A stretch of DNA of 64,000 nucleotides from CAZWRV01 sp964636325. Lineage in GTDB: Bacteria; Verrucomicrobiota; Lentisphaeria; Victivallales; GWF2-50-93. The DNA lies in contig CAZWRV010000011.1 of assembly GCA_964636325.1 (NCBI GenBank), forward strand, positions 30,484-94,483, read 5' to 3'. How positions within the stretch are numbered: position 1 is the stretch's first letter; each line of letters starts with the position of its first letter. This document shows, piece after piece, positions 53,385-62,538 of this stretch. The notes beneath the pieces are model-generated. The model ran no database searches and was not told where the DNA came from. It was given only the letters and a program-made list of their open reading frames with translations. The position numbers were made by a program, and so were the translations under genes.

Positions 53385-55735
53385 GAGTTCCCAAGAATCC
53401 TGTTTGCGACGAAGACGACATAAGCCCTGGGTCAGAGGCGGAGCAGACTAGCAACGCTCCGGAATCGACACCACTCAACGTTGCACTGGCGCTCGCCGAA
53501 GCCGGACACAAGGTCTTTCCCTGCGGCCGGGACAAGAAGCCGAAGACAACGCATGGGTTCAAGGACGCTTCCAACGACTCCGAGCAGATACAGCACTGGT
53601 GGACAGACTCTCCGGACGCGCTCATCGGAATGCCGACCGGCACCGAGAACAATATGTCGGTCGTCGACCTAGACAATGATTTGGAAAAGGGTAAAGATGG
53701 CCTGGCTGAATGGGAGAAGCTGCAGTCCAAGTACGGAACTGCACCTGAGACGTTCACCACCAGGACGCCGCGAGGCGGGCGGCATCTATACTTCCAGCAC
53801 CGGAACGGGTTCAGGTGTTCGACCGACAAGCTAGCCACCGGCATCGATTCTCGCGGCGAGGGTGGTTACGTCATATTTCCTTCTCCTGGAAGCGGTTATA
53901 CCATAGAGAAATACATCCCCTTCGCGGAACTCCCGGACTGGATCTATTCCGCAGTAGTAAAGCCTCCGGGCAAGCCGTCCCAGGCGCGGCAGGCGCAGGG
54001 CAAGTGTACTTCCGGCAGTAAGCAATCCAGTTCCAACGCCGAACAGGCGTCTGCGGATGAAGCCGATATACGCGACGCCATCGAAGCGATAGACCCCGGC
54101 TGTGACTATAAGACTTGGCTTGAGACTGGGCAGGCGGCTCACAGTTGGGACTATGAAAGAGGATTCTGCATATGGGACGACTGGAGTCGCAAAAGCAAGA
54201 AGTACGACGGTTCGACAAGGATGCACTGGGACACATTCAAAGCCGACGGCGGCATCACTATCAAAACGCTGTTCCACCACGCCAAGGAGGCTGGGTGGCA
54301 TCCGAAGAGGGACAACAGGATTGCGGCATCTGTCGGTGCAGGTGACCCTATATCCGCCGCGAAGGCCGGCGATCCGTGGCCGATGACGGACGCGGGCAAC
54401 GCCGAGCGGTTCGCCCACCATATGAGGGACAAGCTCGTCTTCGATCTGCGGAAGGAATGCTGGCGCCGCTACGACGGCACGAGATGGAAGGAGGACAAGA
54501 AGGGGCACGTCTACCGGGCCGCGATATTGGTCGTCCGGAGCATCCGGTTCAAGGAGGCCGAGGTGGCTCCCGCCCCCAAAAGTGACAAGAACGCGGACCT
54601 TGGCGCGCTCCTCTACAAGCACTCGCTTGCGTCTGAGTCCCGCAAGCGGCTCGAGGCCATGGTCGCCCTGGCCAGGCACATGCCTGGGATGGCGCGCACG
54701 GAGTTCGACGCCGACCCGTATCTTCTCAACTGCTCGAACGGAACGCTGGAGCTGAGAACAGGATTGCTGCGTGAACACCAGCGCGAAGATTACATCACGC
54801 GCATGAGCCCTGTCGCCTACGACCCGGAAGCCGACTGTACCGACTGGCTTAACTTCCTGGAAGTGGTACTGCAGGGAAACCAGGAGCTTGCAAGGTTCCT
54901 CCAGAAAAGCGTCGGGCTGTCATTGTCGGGCGACATCAGCGAGGAGGTGCTGAACCTCATCCACGGCCCGGAGGCGACCGGCAAGACGACATTCCTGGAG
55001 GGCGTGAAATCGACCATGGGCGACTACGCTCACACCTGCAACTTTGAGACGTTCCTGAAGCAGAAGGATTCCGGCCGCCCGCGCAACGACCTTGCGGCTC
55101 TCGACGGCGCCAGGTTCGTGGCCTCGTCCGAAGTGGAGGACGGCAAGCAGCTCGCTGAAAACGTAATTAAGACCCTGACGGGCGGAGACAAGGTTTCGGC
55201 AAGGTTCCTTTTCAAGGAATTCTTCGATTTCCTGCCGCAGTTCAAGTTGTGGTTGGTGTGCAACCACGCTCCCAAGGTTGACGCCCAGGACGGCGCGATG
55301 TGGCGCCGGATACTCAGGATACCGTTCACGTTCACGATCCCGAAGGAGCAGCGCGACAAGGGACTCAAGCGGCGGCTGAAGGACCCGGCCATTGGAGGAA
55401 TACAGATCTTGCGGTGGGCCGTCGAAGGGTTCCTGCTCTGGCAGGCGGAGGGGCTCCAGGTTCCCGACATCGTCGTCGCCTCTACTGAGGAGTATCGCCA
55501 GTCCTGCGACTTCTTGTCTGACTTCTTCAAGGAGGAGTGCGACCTCACGAATCCTGCTTCATGGGCGCCGACAGCGCTTATCTTCAAGGCATATACCGGC
55601 TACTGCGCGGACAACGGCATCAAGCGCGTGATGAGCAAGATATCGTTCTCCAAGCAGCTGGAGGGGCGCGGATTTATGAAGCTCAAGAAAGGCGGAATAC
55701 GCGGCTGGCAGGGGATCTGTCCAGCCTCAAAATAA
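53381..55735 (+). CDS. PrimPol-PriCT2-SF3 helicase replication protein (P4 alpha-like)
   Basis: The 784-aa protein starts at GTG within the previous stop. Domains: prim-pol primase/polymerase (about 27-180: VFPCGRDKKPKT, MSVVDLDND metal site, TPRGGRHLYF), PriCT-2 (about 229-300: CDYKTWLETGQAAHSW), D5_N (about 340-500) and an SF3 helicase with Walker A GPEATGKTT (about 528-536), ARFVASSEVEDGKQLAE (Walker B region), LWLVCNHAPKVD (motif C) and MWRRILRIPF (Arg finger). Such proteins prime and unwind DNA at the element's own origin, as in P4-like satellites and integrative elements. It suggests autonomous replication after excision. Confidence 0.93.
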   Translation: MRVPKNPVCDEDDISPGSEAEQTSNAPESTPLNVALALAEAGHKVFPCGRDKKPKTTHGFKDASNDSEQIQHWWTDSPDALIGMPTGTENNMSVVDLDNDLEKGKDGLAEWEKLQSKYGTAPETFTTRTPRGGRHLYFQHRNGFRCSTDKLATGIDSRGEGGYVIFPSPGSGYTIEKYIPFAELPDWIYSAVVKPPGKPSQARQAQGKCTSGSKQSSSNAEQASADEADIRDAIEAIDPGCDYKTWLETGQAAHSWDYERGFCIWDDWSRKSKKYDGSTRMHWDTFKADGGITIKTLFHHAKEAGWHPKRDNRIAASVGAGDPISAAKAGDPWPMTDAGNAERFAHHMRDKLVFDLRKECWRRYDGTRWKEDKKGHVYRAAILVVRSIRFKEAEVAPAPKSDKNADLGALLYKHSLASESRKRLEAMVALARHMPGMARTEFDADPYLLNCSNGTLELRTGLLREHQREDYITRMSPVAYDPEADCTDWLNFLEVVLQGNQELARFLQKSVGLSLSGDISEEVLNLIHGPEATGKTTFLEGVKSTMGDYAHTCNFETFLKQKDSGRPRNDLAALDGARFVASSEVEDGKQLAENVIKTLTGGDKVSARFLFKEFFDFLPQFKLWLVCNHAPKVDAQDGAMWRRILRIPFTFTIPKEQRDKGLKRRLKDPAIGGIQILRWAVEGFLLWQAEGLQVPDIVVASTEEYRQSCDFLSDFFKEECDLTNPASWAPTALIFKAYTGYCADNGIKRVMSKISFSKQLEGRGFMKLKKGGIRGWQGICPASK

Positions 55736-55940
55736 CCGGTTTTTGGACAGGACGGACACATGTTTCACAAACTAGCTCCGGACGGAGCCTCATGTAGGAA
55801 CTTTGCAGAAAGCGTGTCCAATCTGTCCATGTGTCCACGGCGGCGGTTGGTCGGCACCACGCCGACAGTAAAAAAGTCACCCCGAGTGGCGGTTGAGAAG
55901 TACAAGAACATGGCTTCAGGCAAGTTTAAGGAGGTGTCCT

Positions 55941-56087
55941 ATGACCAAGCACCAAGATGGAAGACATGAAGCATCATATCCAAGACGGACCATGCCGCTG
56001 CGGCGGCGTATCACCGGCTCAGCGGCTAGGCGGATAGAGGCTATCCGAACTGCGGCCAGAGTGAAGGCGCTCGGACTAAGACGATAA
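55941..56087 (+). CDS. Short basic protein of unknown function
   Basis: A 48-aa frame beginning MTKHQDGRHEASYPRR has an excellent AAGGAGGTG ribosome-binding site 5 nt before its ATG and encodes a very Arg-rich, probably nucleic-acid-binding peptide (RRRITGSAARRIEAIRTAAR). The 205 bp between it and the PrimPol stop hold only a doubtful 69-aa frame (55760-55969). Function is unknown. Confidence 0.55.
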   Translation: MTKHQDGRHEASYPRRTMPLRRRITGSAARRIEAIRTAARVKALGLRR

Positions 56088-56171
56088 GCGTTTTGAAACG
56101 GCGACGCCGCAGATATGCTGCGGTACGCCATTAACCCGGGCCCAAAAGGCCCACTAAAATAGGAGGTCATA

Positions 56172-56735
56172 ATGACCGACTACAACAAGACGGCCGACAG
56201 TCCTGATCTGGACTTCGTCGGGGAACCCCAGGCCGAGCCCCAACAAACTTTGCAGGAGGCGCAGCCCCCCTCCGTGAAAAACGGCGTCCCTTTGGAGGCG
56301 ATCCCGCTTGAAGCAGAGGAGGCAGCAACACCACCGCCTAGACCGAATTACTCAAGCCGTCCACCGGCGGTGCCGCCCAGGCCGCCGAAGACTCAAGTAC
56401 CACCTAGTACTCAGAGTCTGGCGCAAGTATCGGTCCCGCCGACCATCCCGCCGAGGCCTAAGCCCCAGCCGCAAGTTCCGCCTTCGCCAGTGCCTAAGGC
56501 GCGGAATGCGGCGATGCCGTCGCAGCCCCGGCCGCCGGTCGTTGTCCCCCAGACCACGCCGCCGGCTCCGCAGAAGCCGCCAATGCCGGCCCTTGAGACA
56601 AGCGACCCCGAGGATCTGGTCCTGGTTCCGCGAAAACTGCTGACCCTGCTTGGAAAGCAACGCCGCGAACTGCGGGACGCGCTTGTCGAGTGCGGCGACG
56701 GGATCTGCAAGCTCGTCAAGCAGGGCGGCATGTAA
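56172..56735 (+). CDS. Proline-rich protein of unknown function
   Basis: The 187-aa product has AGGAGG 6 nt before the ATG. Residues about 20-140 are Pro-rich and low-complexity with PPRPP, PPRPKPQPQVPPSP and VPQTTPPAP tracts, probably disordered. The last 45 residues (EDLVLVPRKLLTLLGKQRRELRDALVECGDGICKLVKQGGM by block) form a helix pair. A similar Pro-rich linker with a C-terminal helical domain occurs in the next gene, so the two may act together. Function is unknown. Confidence 0.7.
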   Translation: MTDYNKTADSPDLDFVGEPQAEPQQTLQEAQPPSVKNGVPLEAIPLEAEEAATPPPRPNYSSRPPAVPPRPPKTQVPPSTQSLAQVSVPPTIPPRPKPQPQVPPSPVPKARNAAMPSQPRPPVVVPQTTPPAPQKPPMPALETSDPEDLVLVPRKLLTLLGKQRRELRDALVECGDGICKLVKQGGM

Positions 56736-56801
56736 ACAACAAATAGGCCGGGCCGGTTCATCGCCGGCTCCGGCTGAAACTGCAAAATGAGGAGCCTAAA
56801 C

Positions 56802-57644
56802 ATGGACCCGACCGAGAAGTCGCCAGAAAAATACATATATCTTGTCAGGGGGTGGGACGATGTCGAAAAGGTCCCCGTCAAGGAATACCCGAAATTTTTC
56901 CGCATAAGAGACGGCAGGCCGGTTCCGTTGGAAGGGGGCGCGGCGCCCCTGCCGCCAACGGTCGCTGATAGCGCCGCAACCGAGCAGGCTCCTAGCCAAC
57001 AAGGCGGCGTACCGGAAGCCCCTGCACCGAAGCCCGGCCCGCCCACCAACCCCGCCGGAACTGCGGAGCCTGCCCAGCAGCCGCCCGTTCTTACCGGGCC
57101 GCAGCCCCCGGCACCGCCGGACGAGTCCAGAAAGCAGCAGGTTAACAAGGACAAGGCCCTCTGCTATCCCTTGAAGGTCCTGCGGGACATTTCCTATAAG
57201 GACGATGAGGTTCGCGACATTTTAGATCTCATGGGCCGGCTAGCCGACGCCGACTGCGGCTACGTCGATCTGCTGATGTGGCTATACATGGCGGACGGGC
57301 CGGAGGCGCTGAATAAAGTATGCAAGGCGGTGATGGCCGGAACCCTGGTCGAGAACTTGGCGATAGGGCAGCTAGTGTCGAAAAAGGTCTTTGGCTCGGT
57401 TCTCGACGACGACCGCCTCGAGCGATTCGTAAAGCTTAAGCTCGCGTGTTCCGACCGGGTTGCCGCAATGCTCGAGGTGATGGGCAGGTTCTCGAAAGTC
57501 GCGCCGCTCCCTGCGGCAAAAGCCCCGCCTGCGGCGGCGGTCCAGGTGAATCTCCAGCAGGTGATGAGCGGCGGAAAACAGGATATCCAGCAGAAGCTCA
57601 GCCAGAAGAAGGAGGGCGCAGATGTATCTTTCGACTTATTTTAA
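56802..57644 (+). CDS. Unknown protein with Pro-rich linker and helical C-terminal domain
   Basis: I start the 280-aa protein at the ATG preceded by GAGGAG; an ATG 15 nt upstream has none. Residues 1-45 are a small domain (YIYLVRGWDDVEKVPVKEY), 46-110 a Pro/Ala-rich linker, 110-235 a helical domain (DEVRDILDLMGRLADADCGYVDLLMWLY by block), and the tail is Gln/Lys-rich. It overlaps the next gene by 23 nt. The family is unknown; conserved gene order with the neighbours suggests a shared replication, packaging or structural role. Confidence 0.65.
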   Translation: MDPTEKSPEKYIYLVRGWDDVEKVPVKEYPKFFRIRDGRPVPLEGGAAPLPPTVADSAATEQAPSQQGGVPEAPAPKPGPPTNPAGTAEPAQQPPVLTGPQPPAPPDESRKQQVNKDKALCYPLKVLRDISYKDDEVRDILDLMGRLADADCGYVDLLMWLYMADGPEALNKVCKAVMAGTLVENLAIGQLVSKKVFGSVLDDDRLERFVKLKLACSDRVAAMLEVMGRFSKVAPLPAAKAPPAAAVQVNLQQVMSGGKQDIQQKLSQKKEGADVSFDLF

Positions 57645-58218
57645 GGCTGGCGCGGACGGTCGCCGTCTAGCATACAAGCGCGTCAGGATTTCGCTTGGGT
57701 ATGGACGCTGCGCAAGCCTTCACGTACGCAAGGGGAAGACGCCCGCCGAGACGATGGCGCTCAATCCGGCAGGTGCGGCCAGGCTCGTCGAGAAATTCGA
57801 ACGCTGGCGAGCGAGAAGGAAGGCCACAGGGCGTTGGGAGAGGAAAACGCCCGCCTCCGCAGCCAGAACCTTCTATCCGGAAAGCTTCTCAAGAATCGTC
57901 AGGGCTGCGGGATACAACCTGCAAGGCCAGCGCTTGTCGAAGGGGAGGACGTATTTCACCCGGTCGGCCGCCACCGTCAGGTTCGCCTTGCTCTGCAAGC
58001 ACGACCGCGAGCTGATTGGCACGCCAGCCAGGATGCTTGAACTTTCGATCCGGGCCAGGGGCCTGCTCAAGGCGGCGAACGCGCGCCGGATCGCAGGTGC
58101 AACCTACGAGACGTGCTTCGCGCAGGCGCTCGCGGAGCTCCAATCGGCGCCAGCCGAAGCGCCGCAGCTTTCACAACCAAACATAAAAACAGCGAAAGGA
58201 GAAAAATCCAATGGATAG
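57622..58218 (+). CDS. Basic protein of unknown function
   Basis: The 198-aa product has AAGGAGGG 6 nt before its ATG inside the 3' end of the previous gene. It is strongly basic (many Arg/Lys: RWRARRKATGRWERK, SKGRTYFTRSAATVRF) with an Ala-rich helical C terminus, suggesting nucleic-acid binding. It overlaps the next gene by 8 nt. No family is recognised. Confidence 0.65.
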   Translation: MYLSTYFKAGADGRRLAYKRVRISLGYGRCASLHVRKGKTPAETMALNPAGAARLVEKFERWRARRKATGRWERKTPASAARTFYPESFSRIVRAAGYNLQGQRLSKGRTYFTRSAATVRFALLCKHDRELIGTPARMLELSIRARGLLKAANARRIAGATYETCFAQALAELQSAPAEAPQLSQPNIKTAKGEKSNG

Positions 58219-58849
58219 GACCATGGCACTCTACCCGACCTTGCCCGTCACAGGGCTTGTCGTCTTCGAACGCGCGGACAGGAACAGCAGCTGCGCGCCT
58301 ATACACGCGGAGGCCGTCAGGACAAAACCCTCGACCCTGAAGCTGCGGCTGCGCGCCTCCTCCGACACGCTGGCGCGGATCAGCGCTGCCTTGACGAGGG
58401 TCCTGGAGGTGCTCCGCGAATACCAAATCACATCGACCGTTACGCTCATCCCCCCGGCCGTCGACACCAGGTCGCCGGCCACGGCCGCGGATTCGGCCAT
58501 AGCCACGGCGATGGCGGCTGCAACCGACGCGGCGTCCGGAGTGCTCGCGAAGTCCTATGTGTCTGCCGATGACGTCAAGGCTGTCCTCGCGGGCAGGTTC
58601 AACGTAAGCGTGAAGGACATGGCGGGCGTCGTGCTGAGGGCCTTCCCGATTCTGGAAAAGTCGGCATGCCGGCAGGACGGCGCCATGGAGGGCGCGATCA
58701 CTGCGGAGGGCGAATTCATCGTGCTCGCGGCCGGGGCCTTTCTGGCCGCCAACAGAGTGCACCTGCCCGATGATTTCAAGAAGATGCCCTCCAAATACGC
58801 GGCAAGGCGGATTCCGGAGACGGAGAACGTCAATATGGATCTGCTGTAA
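58211..58849 (+). CDS. Unknown Ala-rich protein
   Basis: The 212-aa product follows AGGAG 8 nt upstream of its ATG. The N-terminal 60 residues look beta-rich; residues 75-120 are Ala/Thr-rich (TAADSAIATAMAAATDAASG) and the C-terminal 90 residues form a helical domain. It ends the plus-strand block 56172-58849 and converges on the HTH gene at 59005. No family is recognised. Confidence 0.6.
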   Translation: MDRTMALYPTLPVTGLVVFERADRNSSCAPIHAEAVRTKPSTLKLRLRASSDTLARISAALTRVLEVLREYQITSTVTLIPPAVDTRSPATAADSAIATAMAAATDAASGVLAKSYVSADDVKAVLAGRFNVSVKDMAGVVLRAFPILEKSACRQDGAMEGAITAEGEFIVLAAGAFLAANRVHLPDDFKKMPSKYAARRIPETENVNMDLL

Positions 58850-59004
58850 TTTTTCCATTGCGGTAAGTGCGCGACCCCGCCTATCCAGGTTGCGGGCTGC
58901 GCCGCCAGCACAAGACATACGATCAGTGCCTAGCCGAAGTGATGGAATCCATATCCGGATTTTAATATACCGTATGAAAGCAATTTTACGGAGCTCCGGA
59001 AAAT

Positions 59005-59478
59005 CTAGGCAGGCTGTTCCGGAGGTTTGAACAGCCCTTTGGCGACCTTGGTACAGCGGTGCCTTGCCAGCAGTCGGTAGATCGTAGAGTCCGCCGGTCC
59101 GGCCTTGATCCACCTGGCGTAGTTCCCGCGCAGTTTCTTGATGGGGATGACCGTCAAACCTGTCAGCGGGTCCTTTACGCATGTCCGGCGGAGCAGGTTC
59201 AGTTCGCGGGCAAGGCTCGCGTTCTGCCGGCGCCTGCCCCCTCTGCCGCCCATGCCGGTGACGGCCTTCGGGCCCTTCCTGCGGTATTGGGACTGGATGT
59301 TTCGGACGGTCTGGGGTTCGAGCATGACGATGCCGGATATTTCCGCGACGGACAGATGGGCAAGATCCCTGAGCCGGACCGCAATCAAACGGCGGAGATC
59401 GTGGGCGGAGCCGGTCTCCTTGAGGAGGGCCCTAAGCTCCAGGTCGAACCTTCGCTGCCTGGCGGATCTTGAGTCCAT
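59005..59478 (-). CDS. Winged-HTH regulator-like protein
   Basis: The 157-aa product MDSRSARQRRFDLE... contains an HTH (LSVAEISGIVMLEPQTVRNIQSQYRRKG, about 47-74 by block), a basic linker and a second possible wHTH (NYARWIKAGPADSTIYRLLARHRCTKVA). The fold resembles the HTH pair at the N terminus of IS630-like transposases, but no DDE domain is present, so a stand-alone regulator is more likely. No ribosome-binding site precedes the ATG, and a TATATT -10 box ends 6 nt before it, so the mRNA may be leaderless, as for some phage repressors. Confidence 0.6.
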   Translation of the reverse strand: MDSRSARQRRFDLELRALLKETGSAHDLRRLIAVRLRDLAHLSVAEISGIVMLEPQTVRNIQSQYRRKGPKAVTGMGGRGGRRRQNASLARELNLLRRTCVKDPLTGLTVIPIKKLRGNYARWIKAGPADSTIYRLLARHRCTKVAKGLFKPPEQPA

Positions 59479-59484
59479 GCGGTC

Positions 59485-59512
59485 AATATAGCGAGGCCTA
59501 AAATAATTGCAA
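59485..59512 (-). promoter_or_regulatory. Putative promoter of the HTH gene giving a leaderless mRNA
   Basis: On the minus strand TTGCAA (59512-59507), a 16-nt spacer and TATATT (59490-59485) precede the ATG at 59478. The -10 box ends 6 nt before the ATG, so the A of the ATG would be about the +1 position. Confidence 0.45.
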
Positions 59513-59660
59513 TCAATATGAATTATTATTGCGCAGGCACCCCTTCCCAGAAAGGTGGATGGGGGTGCCGGCATGGGCCGGGGTGCCGCCGTCGGTGGTT
59601 CGGATGGGGATACGGCCAGTGAAACTGTCAAGGAAAGATGGAAGAGCGCCTATCCGGCGG

Positions 59661-60119
59661 TCATAGGGCTCGCCTCCACCCAAGCAGCCGCCAGCCCTTC
59701 CACTGGCCGACCGGCCGCCTCGTCTTACCGAGCATGCTCCTCTTGATCTGCATTAAACCCGAACGGGCCTGCTGGACGGTGCCGGGCAGGACCGCCCTGT
59801 GCCTTCTGAGCCACAGGCTCAGGTTCCTCACATTGTATATGCGCCCCGAAGGAGACTGTATCGTCCATTCCAGGGCGTTCCTGTTCGTCTCGAACGGGCC
59901 GGACAGCGGGCTTGCGAGGGCGGCGGCTGTTCCTTTCCTAAGGTTGCCGGTCTGCCCCCTGGCCGACAGCCTCCTGACTGCCCGGGCGCTCCATTTCCTG
60001 TTTTTAGCGGTGTTCGCCCGCCTCGCCCTCTCCCGCCTGCAGCTGTTCGAGCATGTGACGGTCTTGGCGCTGGGGGGCGACTTGAAGGCGCTGCCGCAGA
60101 TCCTACAGTGCTTTATCAT
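59661..60119 (-). CDS. Zinc-finger protein of mobile-element type
   Basis: The 152-aa product begins MIKHCRICGSAFKSPPSAKTVTCSNSCRRERARR, given here as two motifs: CRICG and CSNSC form a four-Cys zinc finger. AAGGCGGA precedes the ATG. The C-terminal half (WTIQSPSGRIYNVRNLSLW, then GQWKGWRLLGW) resembles a Trp-rich domain that recurs in small phage-encoded zinc-finger proteins. The gene is downstream of the NERD-domain gene on the same strand, 106 nt away. It probably binds DNA; role unknown. Confidence 0.6.
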   Translation of the reverse strand: MIKHCRICGSAFKSPPSAKTVTCSNSCRRERARRANTAKNRKWSARAVRRLSARGQTGNLRKGTAAALASPLSGPFETNRNALEWTIQSPSGRIYNVRNLSLWLRRHRAVLPGTVQQARSGLMQIKRSMLGKTRRPVGQWKGWRLLGWRRAL

Positions 60120-60225
60120 TTCCGCCTTGCTGATACATCTTCCCGGCCAGCACCAGCAGCATGATCTTCTTGACGCGACTCTCCGTACCAGGACATTTGC
60201 CCCACTCGGCGCCCAAATGGGGCTC

Positions 60226-61020
60226 CTACATGCTCTTGACATATTTCGCCAGTACGTGGCCAGTCTTACGGACAGTGTCCTCGTCCAGGCGCTGCCTGCT
60301 GTTCCTGATGTAGCCCATGAGGCGCTTCTGGTTGAGAACCCACACCTCGCCGTCCGCCTTCGAACCGCTTTCCTCGACCCACCACTCCGGAAAGACGACG
60401 GTCGGCTGGACGAACACGTCAAGATCCAGCTCCCTCTTGAAAAACTCATGCAGCCATCTGGCCTGCGCCCTGGCCTGGATGATCGGCTTGGTGTCCGGAG
60501 GCCCGCCGTTGATGTGTATGCCGTCCTCGGCGACCCTGACGGAGATCTCGCCGCGCTCCGGCTTCATCCTGGTCTTCGTCTCGACAACATATATGCCCCT
60601 GTGTCCGATAACCACATGGTCTATGTTGGCGTCGCCGGTGACCACGTCGTGCACGACTTCGTAGCCGTCCTTCCTGAGCGTCTCCAGAAACTCGCCGACG
60701 AAGCGCTCCCCGTCGTAGCCGAGCCTATGGCTTGCATAGCTCTTTCTTATCCGGGAAAACTTCAACATGAAATATATGGCGGAGACAACTGCCATGCCGG
60801 TCAGCGCGAGCGCGGCGGCGATCCTGCCATCGCGGGAATTTAAAAAAGCGAGAGCCCAGGCGGACAGGGCCATGGGGAACAGGACCACAATGGGCAGGAA
60901 GCAGTTTACCAGATCGTCTGACAGCAGCCGGTCCATCTTCAGCCTGAGGGATTCCCCCGGATCATGCAGGGGCTTCTCCGTTATGGGCGAGCGCGTCCTC
61001 TTCTCTTCCTTATCGGACAT
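60226..61020 (-). CDS. NERD-domain (nuclease-related) membrane protein
   Basis: From the ATG with AGGGG upstream the product is 264 aa. Two transmembrane helices (about 38-58 and 64-84) are followed by a NERD domain (PF08378): GYDGERFVGEFLETLRKDGYEVVHDV, IDHVVIGHRGIYVVETKTR (Asp, Glu and Lys of the nuclease-like core, by block). NERD is a restriction-endonuclease-fold domain found in DNA-processing and defence proteins. The domain faces the cytoplasm if the helices form a hairpin anchor. Neighbours are a zinc-finger gene and a divergent PDDEXK nuclease gene. Confidence 0.85.
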   Translation of the reverse strand: MSDKEEKRTRSPITEKPLHDPGESLRLKMDRLLSDDLVNCFLPIVVLFPMALSAWALAFLNSRDGRIAAALALTGMAVVSAIYFMLKFSRIRKSYASHRLGYDGERFVGEFLETLRKDGYEVVHDVVTGDANIDHVVIGHRGIYVVETKTRMKPERGEISVRVAEDGIHINGGPPDTKPIIQARAQARWLHEFFKRELDLDVFVQPTVVFPEWWVEESGSKADGEVWVLNQKRLMGYIRNSRQRLDEDTVRKTGHVLAKYVKSM

Positions 61021-61288
61021 AACACCCCTCATGCGATTTTATGCGGATGCTGGATCCAAATCTAAGCCGCGCAGGATGTTTTTCAATGACCCGGCATGCC
61101 GCATCGGCGTGAACGGCCTGGACGTAAAATGTCCGGATGCCCCACATAGCTTATGCGGAGAAGGAAGGACTGCGCCCGCATTGATTTCCGGCACCGGCGG
61201 ACTACATTGTAAAGCCGCATACAAAACCTGCGCCGGACGAACAAATCTGCGTTGAGCGATCAAGGATCAAGAAGATAAGGGAACTCAT

Positions 61289-62488
61289 ATGAAACCCGCG
61301 AAAGGCGTCTGCCGGAAGCGCCCCGGCGTGAAAACCGGCTTTGATTTCCAGAACCTTGTCGACCTATGCCGAATAACACACCAGGCGATGCAGACCCAGG
61401 CCGGCCGCTCGGTCGATGTGTTCCTCGCCGTGAGGAACTGGCTATTCGGCTGGTACATCGTGGAATACGAGCAGAAGGGGGCCGACCGTGCCCGTTATGG
61501 CTCTCTGACCCTGAAGAAGCTGTCCTCCGCCTTGAAATCCTGCGGTGTAAGAGGGGTTTCCACGACAAATCTGAAGCAGATCCGGTCATTTTATCTGGCT
61601 TACAAGGGAATTGGTCGGACGGTGTCTGACCTTTCTGCTCCCGCTAGAATTGGCCGGACAGCGTCTGACCAATTAAGCAATCAGATTTCCGAGGCGGCGT
61701 CTCGGAAATTGCCGGACATGTCCGAACCGCAGTCCGCAATATGGCAGGCGCTGTCGGCCGAACTGCTTCCCGGCATCAAGCTGAGCTGGTCGCACTATGT
61801 GACCCTGCTGACGATTGACAGCATGGAGGAGCGCCGCTTCTACGAGATCGAGGCCGCGAACAACGGCTGGGGCGTCCGCGAACTGGAACGCCAGATCGCA
61901 AGCTCGCTCTACGAGCGCCTGGCTCTGAGCCGCGACAAGAGGGGGATCCGCAGGCTTTCGCAGGAGGGCCAGGTCGTCGAGAAGCCCTCCGACATCATCA
62001 TGAACCCCCTGGTGCTGGAGTTCCTCGGCCTGGAGGAGAAGCCATCATATTCGGAGGACGAGCTGGAGTCCGCCATAATAGACAAGCTCGAAAGCTTCCT
62101 CCTCGAACTGGGCAAGGGCTTCCTCTTCGAGGCCCGGCAGAAGCGCTTCACCTTCGACAACGACCACTTCAAGGTCGACCTTGTCTTCTACAACCGCCTT
62201 CTGCGCTGCTATGTGCTCATCGACCTGAAGCGCGAGAAGCTCACCCATCAGGATCTCGGTCAGATGCAGATGTACGTCAACTACTTCGACCGCTTCGTCA
62301 AGGCAGACGGCGAACTGCCCACCATCGGCATAGTACTCTGCCACCGGAAGAACGACGCCCTGGTCGAGCTGACCCTGCCCAAGGATGCCAACATCTTCGC
62401 GTCCAAGTACCAGCTCTACCTCCCGAGCAAGGAGGAGCTGAAGGCGCAGCTTGAGAAAATCGAGGCGGAACTCGGCTGTGGCGGATGA
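61289..62488 (+). CDS. YhcG/DUF1016-type PDDEXK nuclease protein
   Basis: The 399-aa product matches the YhcG family: an N-terminal DUF1016_N helical domain (about 25-115 and 150-250: AVRNWLFGWYIVEYEQKG, YGSLTLKKLSSAL, WSHYVTLLTIDSMEERRFYEIEAANNGWGVRELERQI by block) and a C-terminal PDDEXK domain (about 270-395) with FKVDLVFYN and VLIDLKREKL as Asp and Asp-x-Lys active-site parts. The family is frequently found with restriction-modification and other defence genes. An AAGGGA precedes the ATG. In a mobile element it is probable cargo. Confidence 0.9.
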   Translation: MKPAKGVCRKRPGVKTGFDFQNLVDLCRITHQAMQTQAGRSVDVFLAVRNWLFGWYIVEYEQKGADRARYGSLTLKKLSSALKSCGVRGVSTTNLKQIRSFYLAYKGIGRTVSDLSAPARIGRTASDQLSNQISEAASRKLPDMSEPQSAIWQALSAELLPGIKLSWSHYVTLLTIDSMEERRFYEIEAANNGWGVRELERQIASSLYERLALSRDKRGIRRLSQEGQVVEKPSDIIMNPLVLEFLGLEEKPSYSEDELESAIIDKLESFLLELGKGFLFEARQKRFTFDNDHFKVDLVFYNRLLRCYVLIDLKREKLTHQDLGQMQMYVNYFDRFVKADGELPTIGIVLCHRKNDALVELTLPKDANIFASKYQLYLPSKEELKAQLEKIEAELGCGG

Positions 62489-62538
62489 GCGTGCGGAAAT
62501 CCCCCGACCTTTCCGGTAATGGGACAAGAATGAGACAA

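Noticed and set aside
55760..55969. 69-aa frame after the PrimPol gene
   Set aside because: No good ribosome-binding site and it overlaps a better-supported small gene starting at 55941.
59005..59478. IS630-type transposase
   Set aside because: Only the HTH part is present; no DDE domain, no terminal inverted repeats or target duplication seen around it.
59638..60843. 401-aa plus-strand frame
   Set aside because: Antisense to the zinc-finger and NERD genes, which have recognisable domains and ribosome-binding sites; the plus-strand translation has no family character.
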